Shown here: piece by piece, positions 1-6,624 of the stretch
Position numbering within the stretch: the stretch's first letter is position 1
How the letters are laid out: each line of letters begins with the position of its first letter
Origin: an uncultured Haemophilus sp.
GTDB taxonomy: Bacteria > Pseudomonadota > Gammaproteobacteria > Enterobacterales > Pasteurellaceae
Assembly: GCF_937976265.1 (NCBI RefSeq)
Contig: NZ_CALJRX010000084.1
Span: 1 to 8,313, forward strand
Direction of reading: 5' to 3'
DNA: 8,313 bases
Translations under genes and position numbers: made by a program
The notes under the pieces: model-generated
The model's database searches: none
Told to the model about the DNA's origin: nothing
Seen by the model: the letters and a program-made list of their open reading frames with translations, nothing else

Positions 1-465
1 CCAGAGCGTATTATGGGCGTAGAAACGGGCGGTTGCCCACATACGGCAATTCGTGAAGATGCGTCTATGAACTTAGAAGCGGTTGATGAAATGGTTGCTC
101 GCTTCCCCGATATAGAAATCGTCTTTATTGAATCCGGTGGTGATAACTTATCTGCCACCTTTAGCCCTGATTTAGCCGATGTGACGATTTTCGTGATTGA
201 CGTTGCGCAAGGCGAAAAAATCCCACGTAAAGGAGGGCCAGGTATTACCCGTTCAGATTTGTTAGTGATTAACAAAACAGACCTTGCACCATTTGTTGGC
301 GCTGACTTAAGCGTTATGGAACGTGATGCGCGTCGTATGCGTAACGGCCAACCGTTTGTCTTTACCAACTTAATGAAGAAAGAAAATTTAGACGGTGTGA
401 TCGGTTGGATTGAAAAATACGCTTTATTAAAAAATATAGAAGAACCTAAAGCCTTAGTGAGATAA
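1..465 (+). CDS. ureG: Urease accessory GTPase UreG (3' part, 5' end outside window)
   Basis: UreG is a cytosolic SIMIBI-class GTPase that, with UreD and UreF, delivers nickel to apo-urease through GTP hydrolysis after receiving it from UreE. The reading frame is open from base 1, so 154 residues are visible; full UreG proteins are about 200-225 residues, and the missing N-terminus would hold the P-loop. Visible motifs, numbered from the first visible residue, are the nickel-binding Cys-Pro-His (12-14), the conserved ESGGDNLSATFSPDLAD stretch (44-60) containing the switch/G3 region, and the G4 guanine-specificity motif NKTD (91-94). All are intact, so nothing suggests decay in the visible part. 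ureD follows 51 bases downstream on the same strand, as at the end of the Haemophilus ureABCEFGH operon. A GC-rich hairpin lies between the two genes. HypB is a related family, but the CPH-TAIREDASMN context is typical of UreG. Confidence 0.97.
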   Translation, partial: PERIMGVETGGCPHTAIREDASMNLEAVDEMVARFPDIEIVFIESGGDNLSATFSPDLADVTIFVIDVAQGEKIPRKGGPGITRSDLLVINKTDLAPFVGADLSVMERDARRMRNGQPFVFTNLMKKENLDGVIGWIEKYALLKNIEEPKALVR

Positions 466-468
466 AGC

Positions 469-500
469 ACTCTCCCCTCTTCTTCAGGAGGGGGAGTTTT
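469..500 (+). terminator. Hairpin with short T run between ureG and ureD; possible attenuator
   Basis: Directly after the ureG stop, ACTCTCCC (469-476) pairs with GGGGGAGT (490-497). The pairing contains one G-T wobble, extends inward with a bulge, and is followed by TTTT (497-500). It looks like an intrinsic terminator, although the T run is only four bases and partly inside the stem. Because ureD belongs to the same pathway and no clear promoter lies between the genes, partial termination (attenuation) or an mRNA-stabilising or translation-controlling role is more likely than complete termination. The 3' arm contains AGGAGGGGG (486-494), the only strong purine tract upstream of ureD. Confidence 0.55.
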
Positions 501-516
501 ACAAATTTAATCAATT

Positions 517-1329
517 ATGAACAGTACGCTCAAACTCTCAACCAAACTTTCTTCAAGCGGTAAAACTCAGCTTGCAGAATATTTTGCTACCCCACCTTTT
601 AAAGTCATGACGTTACCTGCTTATGCGGATGCTTGGACGAATGGACTTAATGCCATTCAGATGTCTTCTTCGCCAGGACTCTTATCTAGGGATCGTATTG
701 ATATTCAAATAACACTCGCAGAATCGACCGCACTTTCTTTAAATACACAGGCATTTACCCGTGTTCAGGCAATGAATGAAGGCAATTTTGCTGAACAAAA
801 CACGTTCATTCAGCTTGAAGAAAATAGCCGTTTATTTTATTTACCTCACCCATTGGTATTGCATAAGGATTCTGCATTTAAACAAAAAACATTCATCAAT
901 ATGCAACCTAATAGCGTTCTGATTTATGGAGAGATTGTGGCTATTGGCCGAGTAGCAAATAATGAACGTTTTGAATTTCGTCAATTTTCTTCTCACCTGA
1001 AAGTTCAGCTTTTACAAAATAATGGGCAAACTAAACCGCTTGTTTTGGATTGTATTCAGTGGCAGCCTGCAAAAATGAAATTGGCCGCATTAAGCCAAAT
1101 GGAAGATTTTTCACATCAAGGCTCATTGATTTATCTCAATTTGCAGAAAACACCAACTGAAGTTAAACAAATCGTCCAAACACTTCAACAGCAGGAAAGC
1201 GAAAAATCACTACTTATTGGCGTTTCTCAATTAAATGAAGGTGGACTTATTGTACGAGTGCTAGGCTATCGTGCTGAGCTCATTCAAAAACGCTTTGAGA
1301 AGATCGGTGAGCAACTAAAATTAGCATAA
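517..1329 (+). CDS. ureD: Urease accessory protein UreD (UreH in Haemophilus naming)
   Basis: UreD (UreH) is the scaffold that binds apo-urease and recruits UreF and UreG, forming the route by which nickel reaches the active site. The protein has 270 residues, the usual family length. Visible family motifs are SPGLLSRD (52-59, normally close to SPGLLGGD), NTQAFTRV (76-83, the TTQA-T-V element) and YGEIVAIGRV with the following NERFEF (137-154). The GGD of many homologs is SRD here, a local substitution that may be lineage-specific. The ATG at 517 gives the N-terminus MNSTLKLSTKLSS, which matches my memory of H. influenzae UreH. No Shine-Dalgarno sequence sits at normal spacing: the preceding 20 bases are AT-rich, and the nearest purine tract ends 22 bases upstream inside a hairpin. 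An uptake signal lies in the gene (727-735). As the last urease gene it is followed by the aspA promoter region. Function is confident; translation efficiency is uncertain. Confidence 0.95.
   Translation: MNSTLKLSTKLSSSGKTQLAEYFATPPFKVMTLPAYADAWTNGLNAIQMSSSPGLLSRDRIDIQITLAESTALSLNTQAFTRVQAMNEGNFAEQNTFIQLEENSRLFYLPHPLVLHKDSAFKQKTFINMQPNSVLIYGEIVAIGRVANNERFEFRQFSSHLKVQLLQNNGQTKPLVLDCIQWQPAKMKLAALSQMEDFSHQGSLIYLNLQKTPTEVKQIVQTLQQQESEKSLLIGVSQLNEGGLIVRVLGYRAELIQKRFEKIGEQLKLA
727..735 (-). repeat. DNA uptake signal sequence, perfect core, inside ureD
   Basis: ACCGCACTT on the plus strand is the exact complement of the H. influenzae-type uptake core AAGTGCGGT. It is read in ureD as Thr-Ala-Leu. 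Such sites mark self-DNA for natural transformation in Haemophilus and relatives. Confidence 0.9.
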
Positions 1330-1406
1330 ATTTAATATTGCCAAGTGATGTTTCCCCTAAAAAAATTTATGCGAGAAATGAAAATATCTCTTATACGTCT
1401 TATTTA

Positions 1407-1428
1407 AAACGTGATCCACGTCAAATTT
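1407..1428 (+). promoter_or_regulatory. CRP/FNR-family operator upstream of aspA
   Basis: The 22 bases read aaaCGTGA, six bases, TCAAAttt. Against the CRP consensus (TGTGA-N6-TCACA) each half-site matches 4 of 5, with the typical A and T flanks. The same bases also read GTGAT-N4-GTCAA, 4 of 5 in each half against the FNR consensus TTGAT-N4-ATCAA. The centre (1417.5) lies exactly 41.5 bases upstream of the start predicted from the -10 box, the class II activator position. E. coli aspA is known to respond to CRP and FNR. Which regulator binds here cannot be decided from sequence. Confidence 0.65.
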
Positions 1429-1446
1429 ATTTTCAATGTAAATTCC

Positions 1447-1452
1447 TATAAT
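1447..1452 (+). promoter_or_regulatory. Predicted -10 box of the aspA promoter
   Basis: A perfect TATAAT stands 38 bases before the aspA ATG. At 16-18 bases upstream there is only AT-rich sequence with no good -35 hexamer, as expected for a promoter dependent on an activator at -41.5. The predicted transcription start is near 1459, giving a leader of about 32 bases. The rest of the 1330-1481 gap is AT-rich. I see no clear terminator for ureD in it and no small gene. Confidence 0.65.
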
Positions 1453-1477
1453 TACCTCAAATTAATTAACAACCAAA

Positions 1478-1484
1478 AAAGGTG
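1478..1484 (+). promoter_or_regulatory. Ribosome-binding site that sets the aspA start at 1491
   Basis: AAAGGTG is followed by six bases (ATTAAA) and then ATG at 1491. A GTG in the same frame at 1482 would lengthen the protein by three residues, but that codon is itself part of the ribosome-binding site, so it is not the start. Confidence 0.85.
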
Positions 1485-1490
1485 ATTAAA

Positions 1491-2909
1491 ATGACTCAAT
1501 ACAGAAAAGAAGTGGATTTATTAGGTGAACGTGATGTACCAGCAGATGCATACTGGGGTATCCATACCTTAAGAGCGGTTGAAAACTTCAATATTTCTAA
1601 TGTAACCATTTCTGATGTACCGGAATTTGTACGCGGCATGGTAATGGTGAAAAAAGCAGCCGCATTAGCTAACGGTGAATTGGGCGCGATTCCACAAAGC
1701 ATCGCTGACGCGATTGTCAAAGCTTGTGATGAAGTATTGGTAAACGGTAAATGTTTAGATCAGTTCCCATCTGATATTTATCAAGGTGGTGCGGGTACTT
1801 CTGTAAACATGAATACTAACGAAGTGATTGCAAACTTAGCATTAGAAATTTTAGGTCACAAAAAAGGTGAATATGATGTTATCAACCCAATGGACCACGT
1901 GAACGCTAGCCAATCTACCAACGATGCGTATCCTACTGGTTTCCGTATTGCGGTATATAACAGTATTTTGAAACTTATCGACAAAATTCAATACTTACAT
2001 GATGGTTTCGATAATAAAGCAAAAGAATTTGCTAAAATTTTAAAAATGGGTCGTACTCAATTACAAGATGCGGTGCCAATGACCGTTGGTCAAGAATTCA
2101 AAGCTTTTGCTGTATTAATGGCTGAAGAAGTGAAACACTTAAAAGCAGCTGCAGCACACTTACTTGAAGTAAACATGGGCGCAACTGCAATCGGTACTGG
2201 CTTAAATACTCCACAAGGTTATGTACCTTCTGTTGTTAAACACTTATCTGATGTAACTGGATTACATTGCACTGGTGCTGAGAACTTAATCGAAGCAACT
2301 TCAGACTGTGGAGACTATGTTTCTGTACATGGCGCATTAAAACGCACAGCAGTGAAATTATCAAAAATCTGTAACGACTTACGTTTACTTTCTTCTGGCC
2401 CTCGCGCAGGTATTAAAGAAATTAACTTACCTGAATTACAAGCGGGTTCTTCTATCATGCCTGCAAAAGTAAACCCTGTTGTGCCTGAGGTAGTTAACCA
2501 AGTGTGCTTCAAAGTAATTGGTAACGACACAACTGTAACCTTTGCATCGGAAGCGGGTCAATTACAATTAAACGTAATGGAGCCAGTTATTGTACAAGCA
2601 ATGTTTGAATCTATTGAGATTTTAGGCAACGCATGTGTGAACTTACGCGATAAATGTGTTGATGGCATTACCGTAAATAAAGAAATTTGTGAAAACTACG
2701 TTTACAATTCTATCGGTATCGTAACTTACTTGAACCCATTCATCGGTCACCACAACGGTGACTTAGTCGGTAAAATCTGTGCACAAACCGGCAAAGGCGT
2801 ACGTGAAGTCGTATTAGAAAAAGGTTTATTAACCGCAGAACAATTGGATGATATCCTTTCTGTAGAAAACTTAATGAACCCAACTTACAAAGCGAAATTA
2901 AGTAAATAA
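1491..2909 (+). CDS. aspA: Aspartate ammonia-lyase (aspartase)
   Basis: AspA reversibly converts L-aspartate to fumarate and ammonia in the cytosol; fumarate can then serve as terminal electron acceptor or enter the partial TCA cycle of Haemophilus. With the ATG at 1491 the product has 472 residues, which I recall as the length in H. influenzae. It belongs to the aspartase/fumarase superfamily. Visible are the three conserved regions that build the tetramer active site: GTSVNMNTNEV (102-112), HVNASQSTND (136-145, with GRTQLQDAVP at 187-196 contributing substrate contacts) and the signature loop GSSIMPAKVNP (319-329), which carries the catalytic serine. A class II fumarase is excluded mainly by overall resemblance to aspartases and by the neighbouring ureD, the order remembered from H. 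influenzae. The leader carries a CRP/FNR-like site and a perfect -10 box, implying control by carbon status or oxygen. A strong hairpin follows the stop. Confidence 0.97.
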   Translation: MTQYRKEVDLLGERDVPADAYWGIHTLRAVENFNISNVTISDVPEFVRGMVMVKKAAALANGELGAIPQSIADAIVKACDEVLVNGKCLDQFPSDIYQGGAGTSVNMNTNEVIANLALEILGHKKGEYDVINPMDHVNASQSTNDAYPTGFRIAVYNSILKLIDKIQYLHDGFDNKAKEFAKILKMGRTQLQDAVPMTVGQEFKAFAVLMAEEVKHLKAAAAHLLEVNMGATAIGTGLNTPQGYVPSVVKHLSDVTGLHCTGAENLIEATSDCGDYVSVHGALKRTAVKLSKICNDLRLLSSGPRAGIKEINLPELQAGSSIMPAKVNPVVPEVVNQVCFKVIGNDTTVTFASEAGQLQLNVMEPVIVQAMFESIEILGNACVNLRDKCVDGITVNKEICENYVYNSIGIVTYLNPFIGHHNGDLVGKICAQTGKGVREVVLEKGLLTAEQLDDILSVENLMNPTYKAKLSK

Positions 2910-2923
2910 TCTCGCTGAGAGAT

Positions 2924-2955
2924 AAAAATAGCGGTCAATTTTGACCGCTATTTTT
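2924..2955. terminator. Bidirectional terminator between convergent aspA and yfbS
   Basis: The 15-base arms at 2924-2938 and 2941-2955 are perfect reverse complements around a two-base centre. The core is AGCGGTCAA/TTGACCGCT with five A on one side and five T on the other, so a U-rich tail follows the GC stem when read from either strand. It begins 15 bases after the aspA stop and lies 4 bases from the yfbS stop, so one element can end both transcripts. The GCGGT core resembles half an uptake signal but lacks the AAGT part. Confidence 0.9.
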
Positions 2956-2958
2956 CAT

Positions 2959-4812
2959 TTAAAATGGAAATAATATTGGCACGATAAAAACAGTTACCAA
3001 CATAACAATTAAGGTAAAAGGTACGCCGATTTTAATAAAGTCAGCAAATTTATAGCCACCAGGTCCCACCACCATGGTATTCACAGGAGAAGAAACTGGT
3101 GTCATAAATGCAGCAGAAGCCGCAATCGCAACGACCATCGCAAATGGCACGGGAGACACATTAAGTTGCGTAGCAAGAGAAATCGCAATCGGCGCCATCA
3201 AAATTGCAGTGGCCGTATTCGAAATAAACAACCCAACTAATGCACAAAAAACAAAGAGTAAAATCAATACAGGATACATTCCCCATCCATCAATGATTTG
3301 TGTCAACCATTTCACCGCAAACTCTACCCCACCTGTTTTTTGAAGCGCGGTCGAAAATGGCATCATTCCGATAATCAGAATAAGGCTCGGCCATTGAATG
3401 GAGTCATAAGCACTTTTAGCATCCACGCAACGGAAATAAGCCAACATTAAACAACCAATCAACGCTGCCACAACATTCGGCACGGCACCCGAAACCATTA
3501 ATACCACCATGGTTAAAATGGAAACTAAAGCAAGTGGTGCTTGACGTTGGGCTGGTACAGCGCGTTCCATTTCTTTCGGATAATTTAATACAAGAAAATC
3601 TTTTCGACGATCACGCATTGCTTGAATGAGACGCCAATCGCCAATCACTAAAAGCAAATCACCTGAGCGATATTTTTCTTTAAAGACATCACTCAATACC
3701 ACACCATCTCGTTTAATCCCAACCACATTTAAGCCGTATTTCGTGCGGAATTGTAACTCTGCGGTCGTTTTACCAATACAAGCTGAGTTTGGCACAATAA
3801 TTAACTCGGCCATTCCAATGGAACGTGCCTGCTGATCAAACGATTGTGATTTAATTTCGGCAGGTTCTAGATGAAATTCTTGGCAAAACATATCGAAATT
3901 AAAATCACAGCGTTCCAAATCCACCATGAGAATATCTTTTGCTTTTATCTCTGAGGTGCCAAGAGGCATGATGTAACTTGGTCGGAAATGTTTCCAACGC
4001 TCAATCGCTAGCACATTGAGTTGATAGCTAGAACGCAAATGAAGTTGATCTAAGGTTTTACCCACGAAAGGGGACGTGCTTTTCACCACCAAACGTTTGG
4101 TTCGATCTTTTAAACCATATTCATTAATTAGCTCATTCATGGAGCTCTGCGCAGTATCTTGATTGTTTTCATCGTTATTATCCGAAAGCCATCGACGAGC
4201 GATAAGCATATAGCCCATGCCTAGCACTAAGATCAATAATCCGATTGGCGTGAAATCAAAAAACTCAAGGCGAAGATTCGTGTCTTTTACTAATTCCGCA
4301 TTCACCACAAGGTTAGGAGCCGTCGCGATTAATGTCATCATCCCGCTGATTAATCCTGCCACGCTTAATGGCATCATTAATCGTTTTGGGGAAATATTCA
4401 TTTGACGACAAATCATCATTACAACAGGGATAAACACCGCAACCACGCCTGTTGAGCTCATAAATGCGCCTAATCCTGCCACTGAAAGCATCAGTAAAAT
4501 GAGTACCTTGGCTTCACTATTTCCCGCAACTTTCAAGATGCCATCACTCACACGATAAGCAATTCCTGTCCGAACCAAGCTTTCCCCCACAATGAAGAGT
4601 AAAGCAATAAGGATAATATTAGGATCACTAAAGCCAACTAAGATCTCTTGGATACTGAGAATGCCACTTAGATAAAAAGAGAGCATCACCAATAATGCCA
4701 CCACATCCATACGAATTTTATTATGCACAAATAAAATGATGGCTGCGCCAAGCAACATTAATGTCCAAAATAATGGGCTTACCCAAAGTGCATGCTCAAA
4801 AATGGTATTCAT
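2959..4812 (-). CDS. yfbS: SLC13/DASS-family transporter with two RCK_C domains (YfbS-like)
   Basis: This is a 617-residue inner-membrane protein that closely resembles, from memory, E. coli YfbS (about 610 residues, substrate unknown). The family covers sodium-coupled dicarboxylate, sulfate and related anion carriers. The first membrane half (about residues 12-206) includes segments at 13-30, 36-53, 64-82, 103-133, 148-166 and 187-206, with helix-tip motifs SSTGVVA (119-125) and TAPNLV (164-169). A cytosolic insert (about 210-425) carries two RCK_C/TrkA-C domains, roughly 238-310 and 333-402, each with an x-IGK/VGK-T element (250-253, 346-349); such domains often bind a small regulatory ligand, but no RCK_N nucleotide-binding half is present. 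The second half (427-617) has SNTATA (531-536) and TPVSSPVNTMVVGPGGY (571-587), the paired substrate and sodium motifs. The ATG at 4812 has AAGGA six bases upstream. It starts 35 bases after rnhB and is probably co-transcribed with it; no separate promoter is evident. It converges on aspA. Family is sure, substrate unknown. Confidence 0.9.
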   Translation of the reverse strand: MNTIFEHALWVSPLFWTLMLLGAAIILFVHNKIRMDVVALLVMLSFYLSGILSIQEILVGFSDPNIILIALLFIVGESLVRTGIAYRVSDGILKVAGNSEAKVLILLMLSVAGLGAFMSSTGVVAVFIPVVMMICRQMNISPKRLMMPLSVAGLISGMMTLIATAPNLVVNAELVKDTNLRLEFFDFTPIGLLILVLGMGYMLIARRWLSDNNDENNQDTAQSSMNELINEYGLKDRTKRLVVKSTSPFVGKTLDQLHLRSSYQLNVLAIERWKHFRPSYIMPLGTSEIKAKDILMVDLERCDFNFDMFCQEFHLEPAEIKSQSFDQQARSIGMAELIIVPNSACIGKTTAELQFRTKYGLNVVGIKRDGVVLSDVFKEKYRSGDLLLVIGDWRLIQAMRDRRKDFLVLNYPKEMERAVPAQRQAPLALVSILTMVVLMVSGAVPNVVAALIGCLMLAYFRCVDAKSAYDSIQWPSLILIIGMMPFSTALQKTGGVEFAVKWLTQIIDGWGMYPVLILLFVFCALVGLFISNTATAILMAPIAISLATQLNVSPVPFAMVVAIAASAAFMTPVSSPVNTMVVGPGGYKFADFIKIGVPFTLIVMLVTVFIVPILFPF

Positions 4813-4847
4813 TCTCTATCCTTCAATCTTAAAATCTTTCAAGGTCA

Positions 4848-5450
4848 CTACTCTTCTATGCCTAGCGCCTTCTTCACGGGAGAAAAACTACGACGATACT
4901 CCGGTAAAGGGCCCAGTTCCGCTAACTTTTCTAAGTGTAATTTGGTCGGATACCCTTTATGTTGAGCAAAGGCATATTCAGGATGTTTTTTATCTAACGC
5001 TTCCATTTCCTGATCGCGCGCGACTTTTGCCAAAATAGAAGCAGCGCTGATTTCAATCACAAGTGAATCACCTTTCACCACAGCTTGGGCAGGCAAACCA
5101 AGGTTAGGCGGAACACGATTACCATCCACCAACACAAAGTGCGGTTGAATTTTTAAGGCTTTTACGGCCCGTTCCATTGCTAGCATAGAGGCATGCAGAA
5201 TATTCAACTCATCGATCTCAGCTGGCTCTGCTCGTCCCATTGCCCAAGCCAAAGCTTTCTCTTTAATTTCTGCTGCGAGTGCAAGACGTTTTTTCTCACT
5301 GAGCTTTTTAGAATCTGCCAACCCGGTAATCGGATTATTCGGATCTAAGATCACTGCAGCCGTTACAACTGCGCCCACTAAAGGGCCACGTCCAACTTCA
5401 TCTACACCTGCAATTAATTGATACCCTTCAGGATAAACAAAATCAGTCAT
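4848..5450 (-). CDS. rnhB: Ribonuclease HII
   Basis: RNase HII cuts RNA-DNA hybrids and single ribonucleotides embedded in DNA, starting ribonucleotide excision repair. The chosen ATG at 5450 gives 200 residues, close to the 198 of E. coli. Motifs are complete: GVDEVGRGPLVG (15-26) with catalytic D17 and E18 and the conserved GRG, DSKKLSE (46-52), catalytic D109 in LVDGN, catalytic D136 in VARDQEME, and HKGYPTK (154-160). An in-frame TTG at 5471 would add seven residues but lies inside the lpxB coding end and has no ribosome-binding site, whereas GGAG lies seven bases before 5450. The first eight bases (ATGACTGA) overlap the last codons and stop of lpxB, so translation is probably coupled. 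An uptake signal lies in the gene at 5137-5145. In E. coli rnhB also follows lpxB but is followed by dnaE; here a transporter gene follows. Confidence 0.97.
   Translation of the reverse strand: MTDFVYPEGYQLIAGVDEVGRGPLVGAVVTAAVILDPNNPITGLADSKKLSEKKRLALAAEIKEKALAWAMGRAEPAEIDELNILHASMLAMERAVKALKIQPHFVLVDGNRVPPNLGLPAQAVVKGDSLVIEISAASILAKVARDQEMEALDKKHPEYAFAQHKGYPTKLHLEKLAELGPLPEYRRSFSPVKKALGIEE
5137..5145 (+). repeat. DNA uptake signal sequence, perfect core with good flank, inside rnhB
   Basis: AAGTGCGGT preceded by A and followed by TGAATTTTTAA. The AT-rich tail fits the extended H. influenzae uptake consensus, so this is the best single copy in the window. It overlaps the codons upstream of the catalytic D109 of RNase HII. 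Confidence 0.92.
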
Positions 5451-6612
5451 GTTTTTGCTCCAATAAATCAATTACAGCTTGTGCGGCTTGGCTGTCAGCA
5501 TCGCATTGAATTAATTTGTGTAATTCAGTAAAACGTTGAATTAAAACACTGCGAGATTTGACCGCACTTTCGTCATCACCCAAATACTGAGAAAGTTGTT
5601 CTGCTAATTTTTGCGGTTCGCAATCTTCTTGAATCATTTCTGGTACAAGCATGTCATCCGCTAATAAATTAGGTAATGAAATATATTTTGTTTTGACTAA
5701 TCTTTTTGCCAAGAAATAAGTGAACGGTTTCATTCGATAGCCCACCACCATTGGCGATTTACACAACATCGCCTCAAGCGCGGCGGTACCTGAAGCAAGT
5801 AAAGTTGCTTCGGCAGCAATCATCACTTGGCGTGCTTTACCATCAATGATATGCATGTCAAGATCAGGAGCAATCTGAGCCTTTATTTCCTCAAATTGCT
5901 GGCGACGTTTTTCATTCACCAAAGGAACTAAAAACTGCAAGTCTGGATATTTTTCTTTTAATAACAAAGCGGTTTTTAGAAATGGTTCAGCAAGGAAGCC
6001 CACTTCACTACCACGACTCCCCACTAAAATGGCAAGATAACGTCCTTTTTCATCAATACCTAAGGTCTGACAAGCTTCTATTCTATTTGGCTTTAATGGA
6101 ATCGCATCTGCCATAGTATGACCAATAAAACGGCAAGGCACATTGAAACGATCATAAAAGGCTTTTTCAAAAGGAAGAAAGGCTAATACTTGATGGGTTG
6201 CTTTAGCAATTTTATAAATACGATTTTGACGCCAAGCCCATACAGATGGACTCACGTAATGAATGGTTTTAATCCCTTTTTCTTTTAATTTCAGTTCAAC
6301 AGTAAGATTAAAATCCGGTGCATCAATACCGATAAATACATCCGGTTTAATATCAGAAAGTTGTTCGATGATACTGCGACGAATTTTTAGCAATCGAGGC
6401 AAGTGCTTGAGAACTTCTACTAGCCCCATGACAGAGAGCTCTTCCATATCAAAAAAGCTTTCAAAGCCTTGAGCAATCATTCGCTCTCCACCAATCCCAA
6501 CAAATTTAGCTTGCGGATAATGGCGTTTAAGTGCCTGAATGAGACCGGCGCCAAGAATATCGCCAGAGACTTCACCGGCAACAATCGCAATAGTCGGATT
6601 TTCTTTTATCAT
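5443..6612 (-). CDS. lpxB: Lipid-A-disaccharide synthase
   Basis: LpxB is a peripheral inner-membrane GT19 glycosyltransferase that joins UDP-2,3-diacylglucosamine to lipid X, releasing UDP and forming the tetra-acylated disaccharide 1-phosphate of lipid A. With the ATG at 6612 it has 389 residues, normal for the family. Visible motifs are AGEVSGD (12-18) near the N-terminus, IGIDAPDFN (94-102) with the conserved acidic residues, SPSVWAWR (121-128), GSRGSE (198-203), and the C-terminal nucleotide-binding elements SGTAALEAMLC (274-284) and SLPNLL (322-327). A longer frame from a TTG at 6648 is rejected because it runs through a terminator hairpin, while AGGA stands eight bases before 6612. Its end overlaps rnhB by eight bases. 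Upstream, a hairpin made of two opposed uptake signals separates it from lpxA. One further uptake signal lies near its 3' end (5561-5569). Confidence 0.97.
   Translation of the reverse strand: MIKENPTIAIVAGEVSGDILGAGLIQALKRHYPQAKFVGIGGERMIAQGFESFFDMEELSVMGLVEVLKHLPRLLKIRRSIIEQLSDIKPDVFIGIDAPDFNLTVELKLKEKGIKTIHYVSPSVWAWRQNRIYKIAKATHQVLAFLPFEKAFYDRFNVPCRFIGHTMADAIPLKPNRIEACQTLGIDEKGRYLAILVGSRGSEVGFLAEPFLKTALLLKEKYPDLQFLVPLVNEKRRQQFEEIKAQIAPDLDMHIIDGKARQVMIAAEATLLASGTAALEAMLCKSPMVVGYRMKPFTYFLAKRLVKTKYISLPNLLADDMLVPEMIQEDCEPQKLAEQLSQYLGDDESAVKSRSVLIQRFTELHKLIQCDADSQAAQAVIDLLEQKHD
5458..5461 (-). promoter_or_regulatory. Ribosome-binding site that sets the rnhB start at 5450
   Basis: On the minus strand GGAG is followed by seven bases and ATG at 5450. 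It lies within the coding end of lpxB. It favours the 200-residue product over the in-frame TTG at 5471. Confidence 0.8.
5561..5569 (-). repeat. DNA uptake signal sequence, perfect core, inside lpxB
   Basis: ACCGCACTT on the plus strand, preceded by TTTG and followed by T. It is an exact complement of the AAGTGCGGT core and falls in the LpxB segment around DESAVKSRS near the C-terminus, a poorly conserved part of the protein. Confidence 0.9.
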
Positions 6613-6620
6613 TAAATTTA

Positions 6621-6624
6621 TCCT
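6621..6624 (-). promoter_or_regulatory. Ribosome-binding site that sets the lpxB start at 6612
   Basis: AGGA on the minus strand, eight bases before the ATG at 6612 and directly after the T run of the terminator. It rules out the upstream in-frame TTG at 6648. Confidence 0.8.

Noticed and set aside
553..561. TCAAGCGGT, resembling the Actinobacillus pleuropneumoniae-type uptake core
   Set aside because: It is a single imperfect copy, while four perfect copies are of the H. influenzae type.
1482..1490. GTG start for aspA three codons upstream of the ATG
   Set aside because: The GTG is part of the ribosome-binding site AAAGGTG that serves the ATG at 1491, and the shorter product has the family length.
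3074..3343. Open frame of 89 codons on the plus strand inside yfbS
   Set aside because: It mirrors the reverse strand of a strongly supported transporter gene, has no ribosome-binding site and resembles no family. The same holds for frames at 3626-3835, 4217-4405, 4736-5038 and 6263-6472, and for the minus-strand frames within aspA.
4818..4842. Two similar 9-base units, TTGAAAGAT and TTGAAGGAT (minus strand), 16 bases apart between rnhB and yfbS
   Set aside because: There are only two copies, with 8 of 9 matching in AT-rich sequence, and the second contains the yfbS ribosome-binding site. Chance is a sufficient explanation.
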